Counted from the stretch's first letter, positions 34,129 through 42,712 are shown. The stretch is DNA of 55,892 bases from Eubacteriales bacterium (GCA_030524125.1 JAUNHB010000007.1:1-55892), one strand, 5' to 3'. Translations and numbers: made by a program. The notes: generated by a model from the letters alone, not told the origin.

Positions 34129-35619
34129 GTGAGCGTATTGCTGGAGATGAAGGATATATCAAAAAGTTTTTCAGACAATAAGGTGCTGGATCGGGTGCGG
34201 CTTTCGGTGGAGGCCGGGGAGGTCCACGCGCTTCTGGGAGAAAACGGAGCCGGGAAATCCACCCTGATGAAGATTCTGGGAGGAATCTATTCCAGAGACG
34301 AGGGAGAGATCCTCATAAACGGAGAACGGGCGGATATCCACGATGTGGTGAGCGCCAGGGACCACGGGATCAGCATCATCCATCAGGAGCTGATGATGGC
34401 GCAGCACCTCACGATCGCGGAAAACGTCTTTATGGGGCGGGAGATCATGAAGAACGGCATGGTGGATCTGGCGGAGCAGGAGCGGCGGACACAGGAGTTT
34501 CTGGACAAATACGGGATGGGGCTTGGGGCCGGTACGCAGCTGCGCAGACTGACCATCGCCAAGCAGCAGATGGTGGAGATCATCAAGGCCGTATCCTTTG
34601 GCGCAAAGATCATCGTCATGGACGAGCCGACCTCGTCTTTGTCGGAGACGGAGGTGGAGATCCTCTATGACATGATCCGGACGCTGAAAAAAGAGCAGGT
34701 GGCGATCATCTACATTTCCCACCGGCTCAACGAGCTGTATGAGATCACAGACCGGACGACGATCATGCGGGACGGCGAGTATATCGGAACGGTGGTCACA
34801 AAGGAGACGGACCGGGATCAGCTCATCGCCATGATGGTGGGCCGGGATCTGTCCAGCTACTACACGAAAAACGACCATGTGCAGGATGAGATCGTGCTGG
34901 AGGTGAGGGATCTGTCGGACGGGGACCGTGTGAAGAAGGCGGACTTCGACCTGCGAAAAGGCGAGATCCTGGGCGTGGCGGGCCTCGTGGGAGCCGGCCG
35001 GAGCGAGACGATGGAGTGTCTCTTCGGCATCACCCGGAGAAAAGGCGGAAAGGTTATCTACAAAGGAAGAGAGGTTTCCTTTAAAAATCCCGTGGAGGCC
35101 ATGGAGGCGGGCTTCGGACTCGTCCCGGAGGATCGGAAAAAGGAAGGGCTGTTCCTCCAGTCCGGCGTGCGCTTCAACACGACCATCAACGTGATCCCGC
35201 AGTTCATGAAGCGCCTGGTCTGGAACCGGAGCCGGGAGGACGAGATCGTGGAGGAGAAGATCCGGGATATGCACATCAAGGTGACCGGGCCGGAGCAGAC
35301 CGTCGGAAAGCTGAGCGGCGGCAATCAGCAGAAGGTGCTGATCGGCAGGTGGCTTTGCTCCACCAGATCGGTCCTGATCCTGGACGAGCCCACCAGAGGC
35401 GTGGATGTAAAGACAAAAGCGGAGATCTATGCGCTGATCGACAAGCTGGCGGAGCAGGGACTGTCCATCATCATGGTGTCCTCGGAGCTTCCGGAGCTGA
35501 TCAATATGAGCGACCGTGTCATGGTCATGTCGGGCGGAATGACGACCGGCGTGCTGGGCCGGGAGGAGCTGAGCCAGGAGCGCATCATGCAGCTCGCCAC
35601 CATGGAAGTGACGGCGTAG
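34129..35619 (+). CDS. Ribose-type sugar ABC transporter ATPase
   Basis: RbsA/MglA-type protein of 496 residues with two fused nucleotide-binding domains. The first has Walker A GENGAGKST and Walker B KIIVMDEPTSSLS. The second has the degenerate loop GLVGAGRSE in place of Walker A, the signature LSGGNQQKV and Walker B VLILDEPTRGVD, as is normal for this class. The start is GTG with AAAGAGAGG eight bases upstream; the longer frame runs back into the binding-protein gene and was trimmed. It works with the binding protein and permease on either side. Confidence 0.93.
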   Translation: MSVLLEMKDISKSFSDNKVLDRVRLSVEAGEVHALLGENGAGKSTLMKILGGIYSRDEGEILINGERADIHDVVSARDHGISIIHQELMMAQHLTIAENVFMGREIMKNGMVDLAEQERRTQEFLDKYGMGLGAGTQLRRLTIAKQQMVEIIKAVSFGAKIIVMDEPTSSLSETEVEILYDMIRTLKKEQVAIIYISHRLNELYEITDRTTIMRDGEYIGTVVTKETDRDQLIAMMVGRDLSSYYTKNDHVQDEIVLEVRDLSDGDRVKKADFDLRKGEILGVAGLVGAGRSETMECLFGITRRKGGKVIYKGREVSFKNPVEAMEAGFGLVPEDRKKEGLFLQSGVRFNTTINVIPQFMKRLVWNRSREDEIVEEKIRDMHIKVTGPEQTVGKLSGGNQQKVLIGRWLCSTRSVLILDEPTRGVDVKTKAEIYALIDKLAEQGLSIIMVSSELPELINMSDRVMVMSGGMTTGVLGREELSQERIMQLATMEVTA

Positions 35620-35640
35620 GAGCAGAACGGAGGAGAGAGT

Positions 35641-36621
35641 ATGGAAACGAAGAGCAAGAGCGGGTCCGTCCCGTTTGTGAGAGGATTTGTGGAGAGCGTC
35701 AGGAGAAACGGCGGGATCATCATCGGACTGCTGATCATCTGCGCGATCCTGACCGTTATGTCGGACTCCTTTTTGAGTCCGCAGAACTTTTCTAATATTA
35801 TGCGTCAGATCACCGTCAACGTGATTCTGGCCTGCGGAATGACCATGGTGATCATTCTGGGAGGCATCGATCTGTCGGTGGGCTCCATCATCGCCGTGTC
35901 GGGCTGCCTCTGCTGCGGCCTGATCACCAACGTGGGAATGCCGTCCGTGGCGGCCATCCCCATCTCCATCGCGGCGGGGACCATGGTCGGCGTGTTCAAC
36001 GGGCTGGTCGTGTCGAGGACGACGATCCCGCCCTTCATCGTGACGCTGGCCACCATGAACATCGGGCGCGGCTTCGCCCGCATCTACACGAAGGCCACGA
36101 CGATCCTCGTGGATGACGAGCTGTTCACATTCATCGGAAGCGGCAAGATCTTCGGAAGCATCCCGATCCATTTTGTGTACATGATCGTGGTGATCGCCGC
36201 GTCGGCGCTGATCCTGAACCGGACGAGACTGGGCCGCAACATCTACGCGGTGGGAGACAATCGTCAGGCGGCGTCCTACTCGGGCATCCATTCCGGCAAG
36301 GTGACGCTGACCGTCTTTATCATCATGGGCTTCTTCGCGGCCTGCGCGGGCATCGTAAGCTCCGCCAGAACCTTCTCCGGCCAGTTCAACGTAGGAGAGG
36401 GGACCGAGATGGACGCCATCTCCGCGGTCGTGCTTGGAGGGACCAGCATGAGCGGCGGCGTCGGATATCTGAGCGGCACGATCATCGGCTGCGTCGTCAT
36501 CGGCGTGCTGAACAACGGCATGAACATTCTGGGCATCGACTCCTCGTGGCAGTATGTGGTCAAGGGCGTCGTGGTGCTGATCGCCGTGTTCATCGACTAT
36601 TTTAAGAAAATGAGAGAGTGA
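35641..36621 (+). CDS. Ribose-type sugar ABC transporter permease
   Basis: RbsC-family permease of 326 residues with 8-10 membrane helices. Family landmarks are MTMVIILGGIDLSVGS, the cytoplasmic loop GRNIYAVGDNRQAASYSGI that contacts the ATPase, and the C-terminal IIGCVVIGVLNNGMNILGI. It lies 21 bases after the ATPase gene with GGAGGAGAG upstream and almost abuts the nucleoside hydrolase gene. It forms a homodimer in the importer. Confidence 0.93.
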   Translation: METKSKSGSVPFVRGFVESVRRNGGIIIGLLIICAILTVMSDSFLSPQNFSNIMRQITVNVILACGMTMVIILGGIDLSVGSIIAVSGCLCCGLITNVGMPSVAAIPISIAAGTMVGVFNGLVVSRTTIPPFIVTLATMNIGRGFARIYTKATTILVDDELFTFIGSGKIFGSIPIHFVYMIVVIAASALILNRTRLGRNIYAVGDNRQAASYSGIHSGKVTLTVFIIMGFFAACAGIVSSARTFSGQFNVGEGTEMDAISAVVLGGTSMSGGVGYLSGTIIGCVVIGVLNNGMNILGIDSSWQYVVKGVVVLIAVFIDYFKKMRE

Positions 36622-36632
36622 GGAGGAGCGTC

Positions 36633-37571
36633 ATGGCAAAGGAAAAGATTTTACTGGATACCGACATCGGAACCGAGGTGGACGACGCCATCACGCTGGC
36701 GTACCTGCTGGCAAATCCGGACGCGGAGCTTCTGGGCATCACCACGGTGACGGGGGAGGCGTACGAGCGGGCAAAGATGGCCAGCGTGCTGTGCAGGATC
36801 GCAGGGAAGGACGTCCCGATCTATCCGGGCTGCGAGGATCCGATCCTGGTGCCCCAGATCGAGCTGTACGCGCCGCAGAAGGTGATCCTGGACCGGTGGG
36901 CCCATGAGACGCAGTTTGAGAAAAACCGCGCCGTGGCATTTATGCAGGAGACGATCCGGAAGCATCCGGGGGAGATCACGCTGATCTGCATCGCTCCGCT
37001 GACCAACGTAGGACTGCTCTTCGCCATGGATCCGGAGATCCCGCGTCTCCTGAAGCGGATCGTGCTCATGTGCGGCTCGCCCACCTACACCCGGTATGAC
37101 AACACGTCGGAGAAAATGAGCGCCATGCAGGACAGCGACTACATCGTGCTGGGCAGCAAGGGCGTGCTGGAAAATAACGCCCTGATCGATCCCCACGCCA
37201 CGAAGCTGGTGTACCAGGCCCCGGTGGCGCAGCATATGACCTGCGGCCTCAATGTGACCAGCCGCCTGATCATGAAGCCAGAGGAGGCGGAGGCGGTGTT
37301 CCGGCATCCGCTGCTCGAGCCGGTCATGGACATCGCGCGCGAGTGGTTCAAGGACGAGGAGCGCGTCACGTTCCACGATCCGCTGACGGCGGTGTCCGTG
37401 TTCCACGACGACGTGTGCGCTTTTGAGCGGGGCAATCTGACCATTGACACAGAGAGCCGTCTGCTGGCGGGCTTTACCTACTGGCGTCCGGACGAAAACG
37501 GCCGCCATCAGGTGGCCATGCAGGTAAATAAGGACAAATTCTTCAGCCATTTAATGGAAGTGTTCCGGTAA
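36633..37571 (+). CDS. Inosine/uridine-preferring nucleoside hydrolase family protein
   Basis: Enzyme of 312 residues that cleaves the N-glycosidic bond of nucleosides to base and sugar. The calcium-binding N-terminal motif LLDTDIGTEVDDAI has Asp9, Asp11, Asp17 and Asp18. Further family elements are ICIAPLTNVGLL, IVLMCGSP and the C-terminal FHDPLTAVSVF with the last calcium-binding Asp. The ATG follows GAGGAGCG, just after the permease stop. Its place in a ribose-type transport operon suggests that a nucleoside or related glycoside is imported and split inside the cell. Confidence 0.92.
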   Translation: MAKEKILLDTDIGTEVDDAITLAYLLANPDAELLGITTVTGEAYERAKMASVLCRIAGKDVPIYPGCEDPILVPQIELYAPQKVILDRWAHETQFEKNRAVAFMQETIRKHPGEITLICIAPLTNVGLLFAMDPEIPRLLKRIVLMCGSPTYTRYDNTSEKMSAMQDSDYIVLGSKGVLENNALIDPHATKLVYQAPVAQHMTCGLNVTSRLIMKPEEAEAVFRHPLLEPVMDIAREWFKDEERVTFHDPLTAVSVFHDDVCAFERGNLTIDTESRLLAGFTYWRPDENGRHQVAMQVNKDKFFSHLMEVFR

Positions 37572-37584
37572 ACTGTGCTATAAT

Positions 37585-37671
37585 GTTGCTATTCACAGCC
37601 GCTATGGGTCTGCGGACAGACTCGTCATGCTTGCGACGAGTGCGCATGCGGGCGGAGGGCTGTGAATAGAC
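37585..37671. mobile_element. MITE-like palindromic element with target duplication
   Basis: An 87-base segment has terminal inverted repeats (CTATTCACAGCC at 37589-37600, GGCTGTGAATAG at 37658-37669) and an internal hairpin ACTCGTC...GACGAGT. It is flanked on both sides by the octamer GCTATAAT (37577-37584 and 37672-37679), which looks like a target-site duplication. It encodes nothing. It lies between the nucleoside hydrolase and LacI genes. The flanking octamers also contain TATAAT and may serve as -10 elements, one of them in TGC-TATAAT extended form. Confidence 0.65.
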
Positions 37672-37709
37672 GCTATAATAAACCATAACAAATGTGATGA
37701 AGGTGTCGT

Positions 37710-38714
37710 ATGGTGCAGAAAAAAATATCGGTAAAAGAAATCGCGGAGATGGCGGGGACGTCCGTGGCTACGGTGTCCCGGGTCATCAATCAGAACGGGA
37801 GATTCTCCAAGGAGACGGAGAAGCGGGTCAGGGATGTGATCGAGCAGTACGGCTACCGTCCTAATCAGCTTGCCAGAAGTCTCCGGGTCAATCACACGCA
37901 GGTGATCGGGATCCTGGTCCCGGACATCACCAACGAATTTTTTGCCAGTATTACAAAAGAAGTCCAGCGGCACCTTCTGTCACAGAACTACATGACGCTT
38001 ATCTGCAGCACCAACGAGAACGTCATGGAGGCCAAGGAGCAGCTCAGGATGCTGCTGGCCCAGAAGGTCAGCGGGATCATCTACATAGGCGGAGAGGATA
38101 TCACGGAATCCATTCACATCCCGACAGTATACATCGACCGCGACCCGCGGGATATGGAGACGGAGCTGGACGAAAATTATGTGATGATCGAGTGCGACAA
38201 CATGCAGGGCGGTTATCTGGCGGGAGAGGAGCTGGCGAAAAAGGGCGCGCGCAGGATCGCGTACGTCTGCTACGGAGGTACGCTCTCCACGGTAAAAAAA
38301 AGGATCGAAGGCTTTCAGCATGCCATGGAGGAGGCCGGGATCGAGCTTCAGCCGGACTGCGGCGTGTATGTGAGCGAGGTGTCCATCGAGGAGGGAGCCC
38401 GGGCGACGGAGCAGATTCTGGAGAGCAGGAAGGACGTGGACGGCATTTTCTATATGTCGGATCTGCTGGCTGTGGGCGGCATCGGCTGTCTGACAGGCAG
38501 GGGGATCCGCGTGCCGGAGCAGGTGCGCGTAGTGGGCTTCGACGATATTTCCATGAGCCGGATCCTCTGCCCGGGACTTACGACCGTGCGGCAGCCGGTG
38601 GCGGAGTTCGGCAGGCTGGCGGCGCTGCGGATCGTGGATATGATCGGCGGCAAGGAGATCGCGCAGCAGCGGCATCGCATCCCGGTGGAGCTGGTGGTTC
38701 GGGGAACCACGTAG
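37710..38714 (+). CDS. LacI-family transcriptional regulator
   Basis: Repressor of 334 residues. The N-terminal helix-turn-helix and hinge read ISVKEIAEMAGTSVATVSRV and end with PNQLARSLR, typical for LacI/GalR proteins. The rest is a sugar-binding fold with IGILVPDITNEFFA, GRGIRVPEQVRVVGFDD and PGLTTVRQP. It lies in the middle of the carbohydrate locus, ten bases before the kinase gene. The GAGTAAAGGTTTACTC palindromes before the epimerase gene are its most likely operators. The effector may be the transported sugar or its phosphate. Confidence 0.94.
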   Translation: MVQKKISVKEIAEMAGTSVATVSRVINQNGRFSKETEKRVRDVIEQYGYRPNQLARSLRVNHTQVIGILVPDITNEFFASITKEVQRHLLSQNYMTLICSTNENVMEAKEQLRMLLAQKVSGIIYIGGEDITESIHIPTVYIDRDPRDMETELDENYVMIECDNMQGGYLAGEELAKKGARRIAYVCYGGTLSTVKKRIEGFQHAMEEAGIELQPDCGVYVSEVSIEEGARATEQILESRKDVDGIFYMSDLLAVGGIGCLTGRGIRVPEQVRVVGFDDISMSRILCPGLTTVRQPVAEFGRLAALRIVDMIGGKEIAQQRHRIPVELVVRGTT

Positions 38715-38723
38715 GAGAACAAT

Positions 38724-40034
38724 ATGAAGGCAATCGGAATTGACATCGGCACGACGACCATCAGCGCGGTCGTGCTGGAGCAAAGCACCGGGGAGGTTCT
38801 GGAGTCCAGAACCATTCCAAACGGAAGCTTTATAGAGACAGAACAGGAGTGGGAGCGTATACAGGATGCGGAGACGGTCGTCCGGAAGGCGACGGAGACG
38901 CTGGACGGACTGCTGGAGCGTCATCCGGATATATCGTCCATCGGCCTGACCGGGCAGATGCACGGCGTCGTCTACGTGGACGCGGACGGAAGGAGCGTAA
39001 GCCCCCTCTACACATGGCAGGACGGGCGGTGCGCCCTGCCGGGCCCGGACGGCCGGACGCTGACGGAGCGGGCGCTGGAAAAGACCGGCGTGCAGGCGGC
39101 CTCCGGGTATGGGCTGGCGACCCACCTGTATCAGCTGGAGAACGGACAGGTCCCGAAGGAGGCGGTCTGCCTCTGCACGATCGCGGACTATCTGGGAATG
39201 GTCCTGACCGGGAGAAGGCGTCCGCTGGTCCATGTGAGCAATGCGGCGAGTCTCGGATTTTTCGACGTAAAACGCGGAGAGTTCCGAAGGGACGCGCTGA
39301 GAGAGATGGGAGCGGACGAGGCGATCCTTCCGGACGTCACCGATAGCTTCGAGCGGCTGGGAGCCTACCGGGGGATCCCCGTGACCGTCGCGCTGGGCGA
39401 CAATCAGGCGAGCTTTCTTGGATCCGTGGGCATGAAGGAGCATACGCTGCTTCTCAATATGGGAACCGGCGGGCAGATCTCGGCGCTGTCCGGGACGTAC
39501 TTTGAGGGGCCGGGGATCGAGGCCCGTCCGCTGGTCGGCGGCAAATATCTCCTCGTGGGAGCGTCCCTGTGCGGCGGCAGAGCGTACGCGATCCTTGAGC
39601 GGTTTCTGCGGGGATGCGCGGTAGCCTGCGGCGGGGAGGACCGGCCGGCGTACGGCGTGCTGGAGGAGCTGGCCAGGAAGGGGCTTGCGCAGACCGACCG
39701 GATGGAGGTGAGGACCACCTTCCACGGGACGAGGCAGGATCCGTCCCTGCGGGGCGCGGTCGCCAACATAAGCGAGGACAATTTCACGCCGGAGGGACTC
39801 GCCTGCGGCGTGCTGGAGGGCATGGCCCGGGAACTGTACGAATTGTACGGGGTTATGCGCGGGGGCGCGGGCGTGCGCGCTGTCCGTCTGGTGGCCTCGG
39901 GCAACGGTCTTCGCAGAAATCCCGTCCTGCGCGGCATCTGCGCCCGCATGTTCGGCGCGGAGCTCACGCTGGCCCCCTACGAGGAGGAGGCGGCCTGCGG
40001 CGCGGCGAAAAGCAGCCTGCCCGCAGAGCGGTAA
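38724..40034 (+). CDS. FGGY-family sugar kinase, sedoheptulokinase-like
   Basis: Carbohydrate kinase of 436 residues with an actin-like fold. The N-terminal phosphate loop is GIDIGTTTISAV; substrate-site motifs are GLTGQMHGVVYVD and TWQDGRC, and LGDNQASFLGSVG marks the second domain. GQMHG plus WQDGR and the GYGLATH segment resemble sedoheptulokinases more than xylulokinases or ribulokinases, but this is a motif judgement. It would phosphorylate the ketose formed in this locus. The length (436) is a little short for FGGY kinases (about 450-500). Translation is probably coupled to the LacI gene. Confidence 0.87.
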   Translation: MKAIGIDIGTTTISAVVLEQSTGEVLESRTIPNGSFIETEQEWERIQDAETVVRKATETLDGLLERHPDISSIGLTGQMHGVVYVDADGRSVSPLYTWQDGRCALPGPDGRTLTERALEKTGVQAASGYGLATHLYQLENGQVPKEAVCLCTIADYLGMVLTGRRRPLVHVSNAASLGFFDVKRGEFRRDALREMGADEAILPDVTDSFERLGAYRGIPVTVALGDNQASFLGSVGMKEHTLLLNMGTGGQISALSGTYFEGPGIEARPLVGGKYLLVGASLCGGRAYAILERFLRGCAVACGGEDRPAYGVLEELARKGLAQTDRMEVRTTFHGTRQDPSLRGAVANISEDNFTPEGLACGVLEGMARELYELYGVMRGGAGVRAVRLVASGNGLRRNPVLRGICARMFGAELTLAPYEEEAACGAAKSSLPAER

Positions 40035-40114
40035 AACAATTATTTCAGGACCTTTTCAAACGCGGAGGATTGATGTATGATGACCGTATGCGAGACAGAA
40101 AGGGGAAGAAGCAA

Positions 40115-40627
40115 ATGTTGGACAAAAAAGTAGTGGAGCTTTTGAACAAACAGGTGAACAAGGAGTTTTTCTCCGCGTATCTGTATCTGGATTTTTCCAA
40201 TTATTATTATGACGAGGGGCTGGACGGCTTCGGAAACTGGTTCAAGGTGCAGGCGCAGGAGGAGCGGGATCACGCGACTCTGATGATCCAGTATCTCCAG
40301 AACAACGGAGAGAAGGTGGAGCTGCAGGCGATCGACAAGCCCGGCGCGCCGACGAAAAGCGCGAAAGGCGTGCTGGAGGAGACGCTGAAGCACGAGCAGT
40401 ATGTGACCGGCCTGATCCACACGATCTACGACGCCGCCTATGAGGCGAAGGATTTCCGGACGATGCAGTTTCTGGACTGGTTCGTGAAGGAGCAGGGCGA
40501 GGAGGAGAAGAACGCGGAAAATCTGATCAAGAGATTCGCGCTGTTCGGAGACGATCCGAAGACGCTCTATATGCTGGACAGCGAGCTGGGAGCCAGAGTC
40601 TATGCGGCGCCGACGCTGGTCCTGTAA
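40115..40627 (+). CDS. ftnA: Bacterial ferritin (FtnA type)
   Basis: Iron-storage protein of 170 residues forming a 24-mer shell. The ferroxidase ligands are all visible: Glu17 in NKEFFSAYLYL, Glu50 and His53 in QEERDHA, then Glu residues in the KHEQYVTGLI and WFVKEQGEEEKNA helices. No haem-binding Met of bacterioferritin is seen, so this is FtnA type. ATG follows AGGGGAAG; the open frame continues far upstream in the kinase gene and is a shadow there. It lies 63 bases before the DtxR-like gene, so iron storage and iron-responsive regulators may be cotranscribed. A weak promoter (TTTCAA, 16 bases, TATGAT at 40077-40082) precedes it. Confidence 0.95.
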   Translation: MLDKKVVELLNKQVNKEFFSAYLYLDFSNYYYDEGLDGFGNWFKVQAQEERDHATLMIQYLQNNGEKVELQAIDKPGAPTKSAKGVLEETLKHEQYVTGLIHTIYDAAYEAKDFRTMQFLDWFVKEQGEEEKNAENLIKRFALFGDDPKTLYMLDSELGARVYAAPTLVL

Positions 40628-40690
40628 GGAGAGGCGGCGAAAAGACGGTACGGCAGGCAGACTGCGCGCAGCAGAAACGGAGACCGGGAG

Positions 40691-41500
40691 ATGGGATTGA
40701 TAGGAACGAACATCCCTCCCAGCAGGGAGGAAAAGGAAGAGGATCTTCTGGAGAGGCTGTACCGGGCGTGGAGAGAGGACCGGCAGCTGCTGGCGGTGGA
40801 CTTTGTGATGGAGATGAACGTCAGCCGGAAGGAGTTTAACGCGCTGGTGAAAAAGCTAGTGCATTACGGATATCTGGAGGAGCCGTCCATCCGGGACGAG
40901 CTGGAGCTGACGGATCTGGGAAAGGCGCAGGGGATGGAATGCCTGATGCGCCATGAGAAGCTGACGCAGTTTTTTCAGATGATCGGCGGCATGGATCAGA
41001 AGGAGGCCCAGGAGGACGCCTGCCGGGTGGAGCATGTGATCAGCCAGAAGGGGCTGGACGGCATCGATCATTTTCTGCGGTACGGGGACGTCTGCGACCG
41101 GACATACACGGCCTCGGATCTGAGCGCGGTCTACGACGAGGGCAGCTACGAGATGCTCTCCGGAGTCTACGAGCTGGACCGGCGGGAGCCGCGGTTTCTG
41201 GCTCCGGAGAACAGCCGTCTGGAGGCGGTCGTGACGCTCGAGGTGCGCCGCGGCGCCAGCCGGTTCCTGCTGCGGCCCAGAGCGGGAGAGCCGTGCGGCG
41301 CGGTGTGGTACAAGCGCGCAGGCCGATGGACGCAGGCGGAACGGGAGAAGGGCCGGTATGTGCTCCCCACCGACATTTTCACATACACGGTCAGCGCCGT
41401 GACTCCGGTGATGGAGGCGGAGTCCGTGATCGCGTTTACGGAGAACGGGACGGAGCCGCTTTTGTCGGAATGCCGGGAGATCAACATTCATGTGTGGTAG
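40691..41500 (+). CDS. DtxR-type metal-dependent regulator with unusual C-terminal domain
   Basis: Regulator of 269 residues. The N-terminal winged helix (about 15-80) and dimerisation region match DtxR/IdeR. The primary metal-site motif reads ACRVEHVIS, with Cys111, Glu114 and His115 corresponding to the Cys102-Glu105-His106 set of DtxR, and His88 lies in MRHEKL. Iron sensing is therefore likely. Instead of an SH3-like or FeoA domain, residues of about 130-269 form a beta-rich domain, which is shared in part with the following gene product (PTDIFTYTVSA against PLSAFKIYHGQ). It precedes the haem locus and is its probable regulator. Confidence 0.83.
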   Translation: MGLIGTNIPPSREEKEEDLLERLYRAWREDRQLLAVDFVMEMNVSRKEFNALVKKLVHYGYLEEPSIRDELELTDLGKAQGMECLMRHEKLTQFFQMIGGMDQKEAQEDACRVEHVISQKGLDGIDHFLRYGDVCDRTYTASDLSAVYDEGSYEMLSGVYELDRREPRFLAPENSRLEAVVTLEVRRGASRFLLRPRAGEPCGAVWYKRAGRWTQAEREKGRYVLPTDIFTYTVSAVTPVMEAESVIAFTENGTEPLLSECREINIHVW

Positions 41501-41515
41501 GAAAGAGGACGGATC

Positions 41516-42352
41516 ATGGAATCAGGAGAGAATCTGAAGAGACAGGACCGCCCGTCCGTGCTTCAGCTGCGCTATCTGGCGGAGCTTGACCATATGGAGA
41601 AAAAGAGGGGCGTGCAGGGAATGGTGGCCGCCCGGTGCGGGGTCAACGCCTCCACGGTGAACCGGTATTTTAAGGCGTGCATGGAAAAGGGCTATCTGGA
41701 TGAGTCCTGCGGATTTACCGACAAGGGGCGCAGATGGTTCGAGCACTACCGGAAGCTGCAGAGCCGCCTGGAACGGTATCTGAAGGAGCTTTTGGGAAGG
41801 GATTCCGAGGTGCAGGAGGCCGTCCGCTCTCTGATCGAAAATACGGACAGTCATGTGCTGGAGGCGATCCTGAGCAGCCACGAGCGTCAGAATATGCTTT
41901 CGGCAAAGCGCTCCGTCGAGCTTCCGGACAATTTAAGGGAGATGCTCAGGAGACACCGGCGTCATGAGGTGCGCTTCGGGATCTACCGCATGGGACGGGA
42001 GCAGCGGCCGGGCAGGCTCTCCATGGCCATGCGCGGCTTCCGGGAGGACGCATACCTGACGGAAGAGGAAGGAGAGGCGTATCTGGAGCTGTATGTCAGG
42101 GAGGTGACGGCCGCGTCCCGGATCGACGGGAAGACCATGGAAGGACGTCTGGACTCACTGAAATACGAAGACGGGGACACGCTTCAAAATTTGCGCATAG
42201 AGAAAGAAAAAATACAGATCCCGCTCTCGGCCTTTAAGATCTATCACGGGCAGGGCGGGCGGATCAAGGGAACGCTCGCGATCACAGTGACGTGCAGCGT
42301 GGGGCAGGCGCATATGCCGGAGAGCACGGCGTTTTTAGTGTTCTGGCTTTAA
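41516..42352 (+). CDS. DtxR-like paralogue lacking the metal motif
   Basis: Protein of 278 residues related to the preceding regulator. A winged helix is visible: VAARCGVNASTVNRYFKACM then KGYLDESCGFTDKGR. The segment matching the DtxR metal site reads TDSHVLEAILS and has lost the Cys-x2-Glu-His set. The C-terminal half is beta-rich and aligns loosely with the C-terminal domain of its neighbour. It starts 15 bases after that gene behind GAAAGAGGA, so the two are one operon. It may act as a partner or as a regulator with another ligand. A terminator follows directly. Confidence 0.72.
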   Translation: MESGENLKRQDRPSVLQLRYLAELDHMEKKRGVQGMVAARCGVNASTVNRYFKACMEKGYLDESCGFTDKGRRWFEHYRKLQSRLERYLKELLGRDSEVQEAVRSLIENTDSHVLEAILSSHERQNMLSAKRSVELPDNLREMLRRHRRHEVRFGIYRMGREQRPGRLSMAMRGFREDAYLTEEEGEAYLELYVREVTAASRIDGKTMEGRLDSLKYEDGDTLQNLRIEKEKIQIPLSAFKIYHGQGGRIKGTLAITVTCSVGQAHMPESTAFLVFWL

Positions 42353-42368
42353 AATCAAAGAAAAAGAG

Positions 42369-42410
42369 AGCGGACCGCATGGGAGAGAGACGTGCGGTCC
42401 GCTTTTTTTT
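42369..42410 (+). terminator. Terminator after the paired regulator genes
   Basis: AGCGGACCGCA and TGCGGTCCGCT form a perfect 11-base stem followed by eight T residues. Confidence 0.92.
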
Positions 42411-42549
42411 GTGCAATAGGAAATTCTTCCGAGTTTCCTATTGCACAAAAAGACGCTCCGCGGGATCGCACTGCGGCGGATCGGAATCATGTCGCTTAAG
42501 CGACCCGCCGCAGGCGGAGAATCCTGCGTAGCAGGATTTTTTTTATGCC
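42411..42549. repeat. Chain of perfect hairpins ending in a terminator
   Basis: GTGCAATAGGAAA and TTTCCTATTGCAC (42411-42446) form a 13-base stem. A nested structure follows: CTCCGC...GCGGAG encloses CTGCGGCGG...CCGCCGCAG, which encloses GTCGCTTAAGCGAC. The stretch ends with AATCCTGC-GTA-GCAGGATT and T8 (42520-42549). No gene is seen in 42353-42732. It looks like a palindromic repeat or a structured leader RNA, but the family is unknown. Confidence 0.7.
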
Positions 42550-42620
42550 CGGATTCCGTAAAACCGGTCTTGCAGGGACTGAATGATCCATGCTCTGCGT
42601 GCAAAAAGTTAGTTTTGAAA

Positions 42621-42712
42621 TTGCTTAAGAAGCAATAAAAAAATATGGAAAAATATGTTGACATTAACCGGGGGACTGTGATATATATGGAATGCAAGTT
42701 AGTTAAGACTAA
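42621..42712 (+). promoter_or_regulatory. Promoter and palindromic operator candidates of the haem locus
   Basis: TTGACA (42658-42663), an 18-base spacer and TATATA (42682-42687) form a promoter 46 bases before the first gene. TTGCTT-AAG-AAGCAA (42621-42635) lies upstream. TTAGT-TAAG-ACTAA (42699-42712) lies over the start region, a position suited to repression. Which protein binds is unknown; the DtxR-like neighbours are the obvious candidates. Confidence 0.6.
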
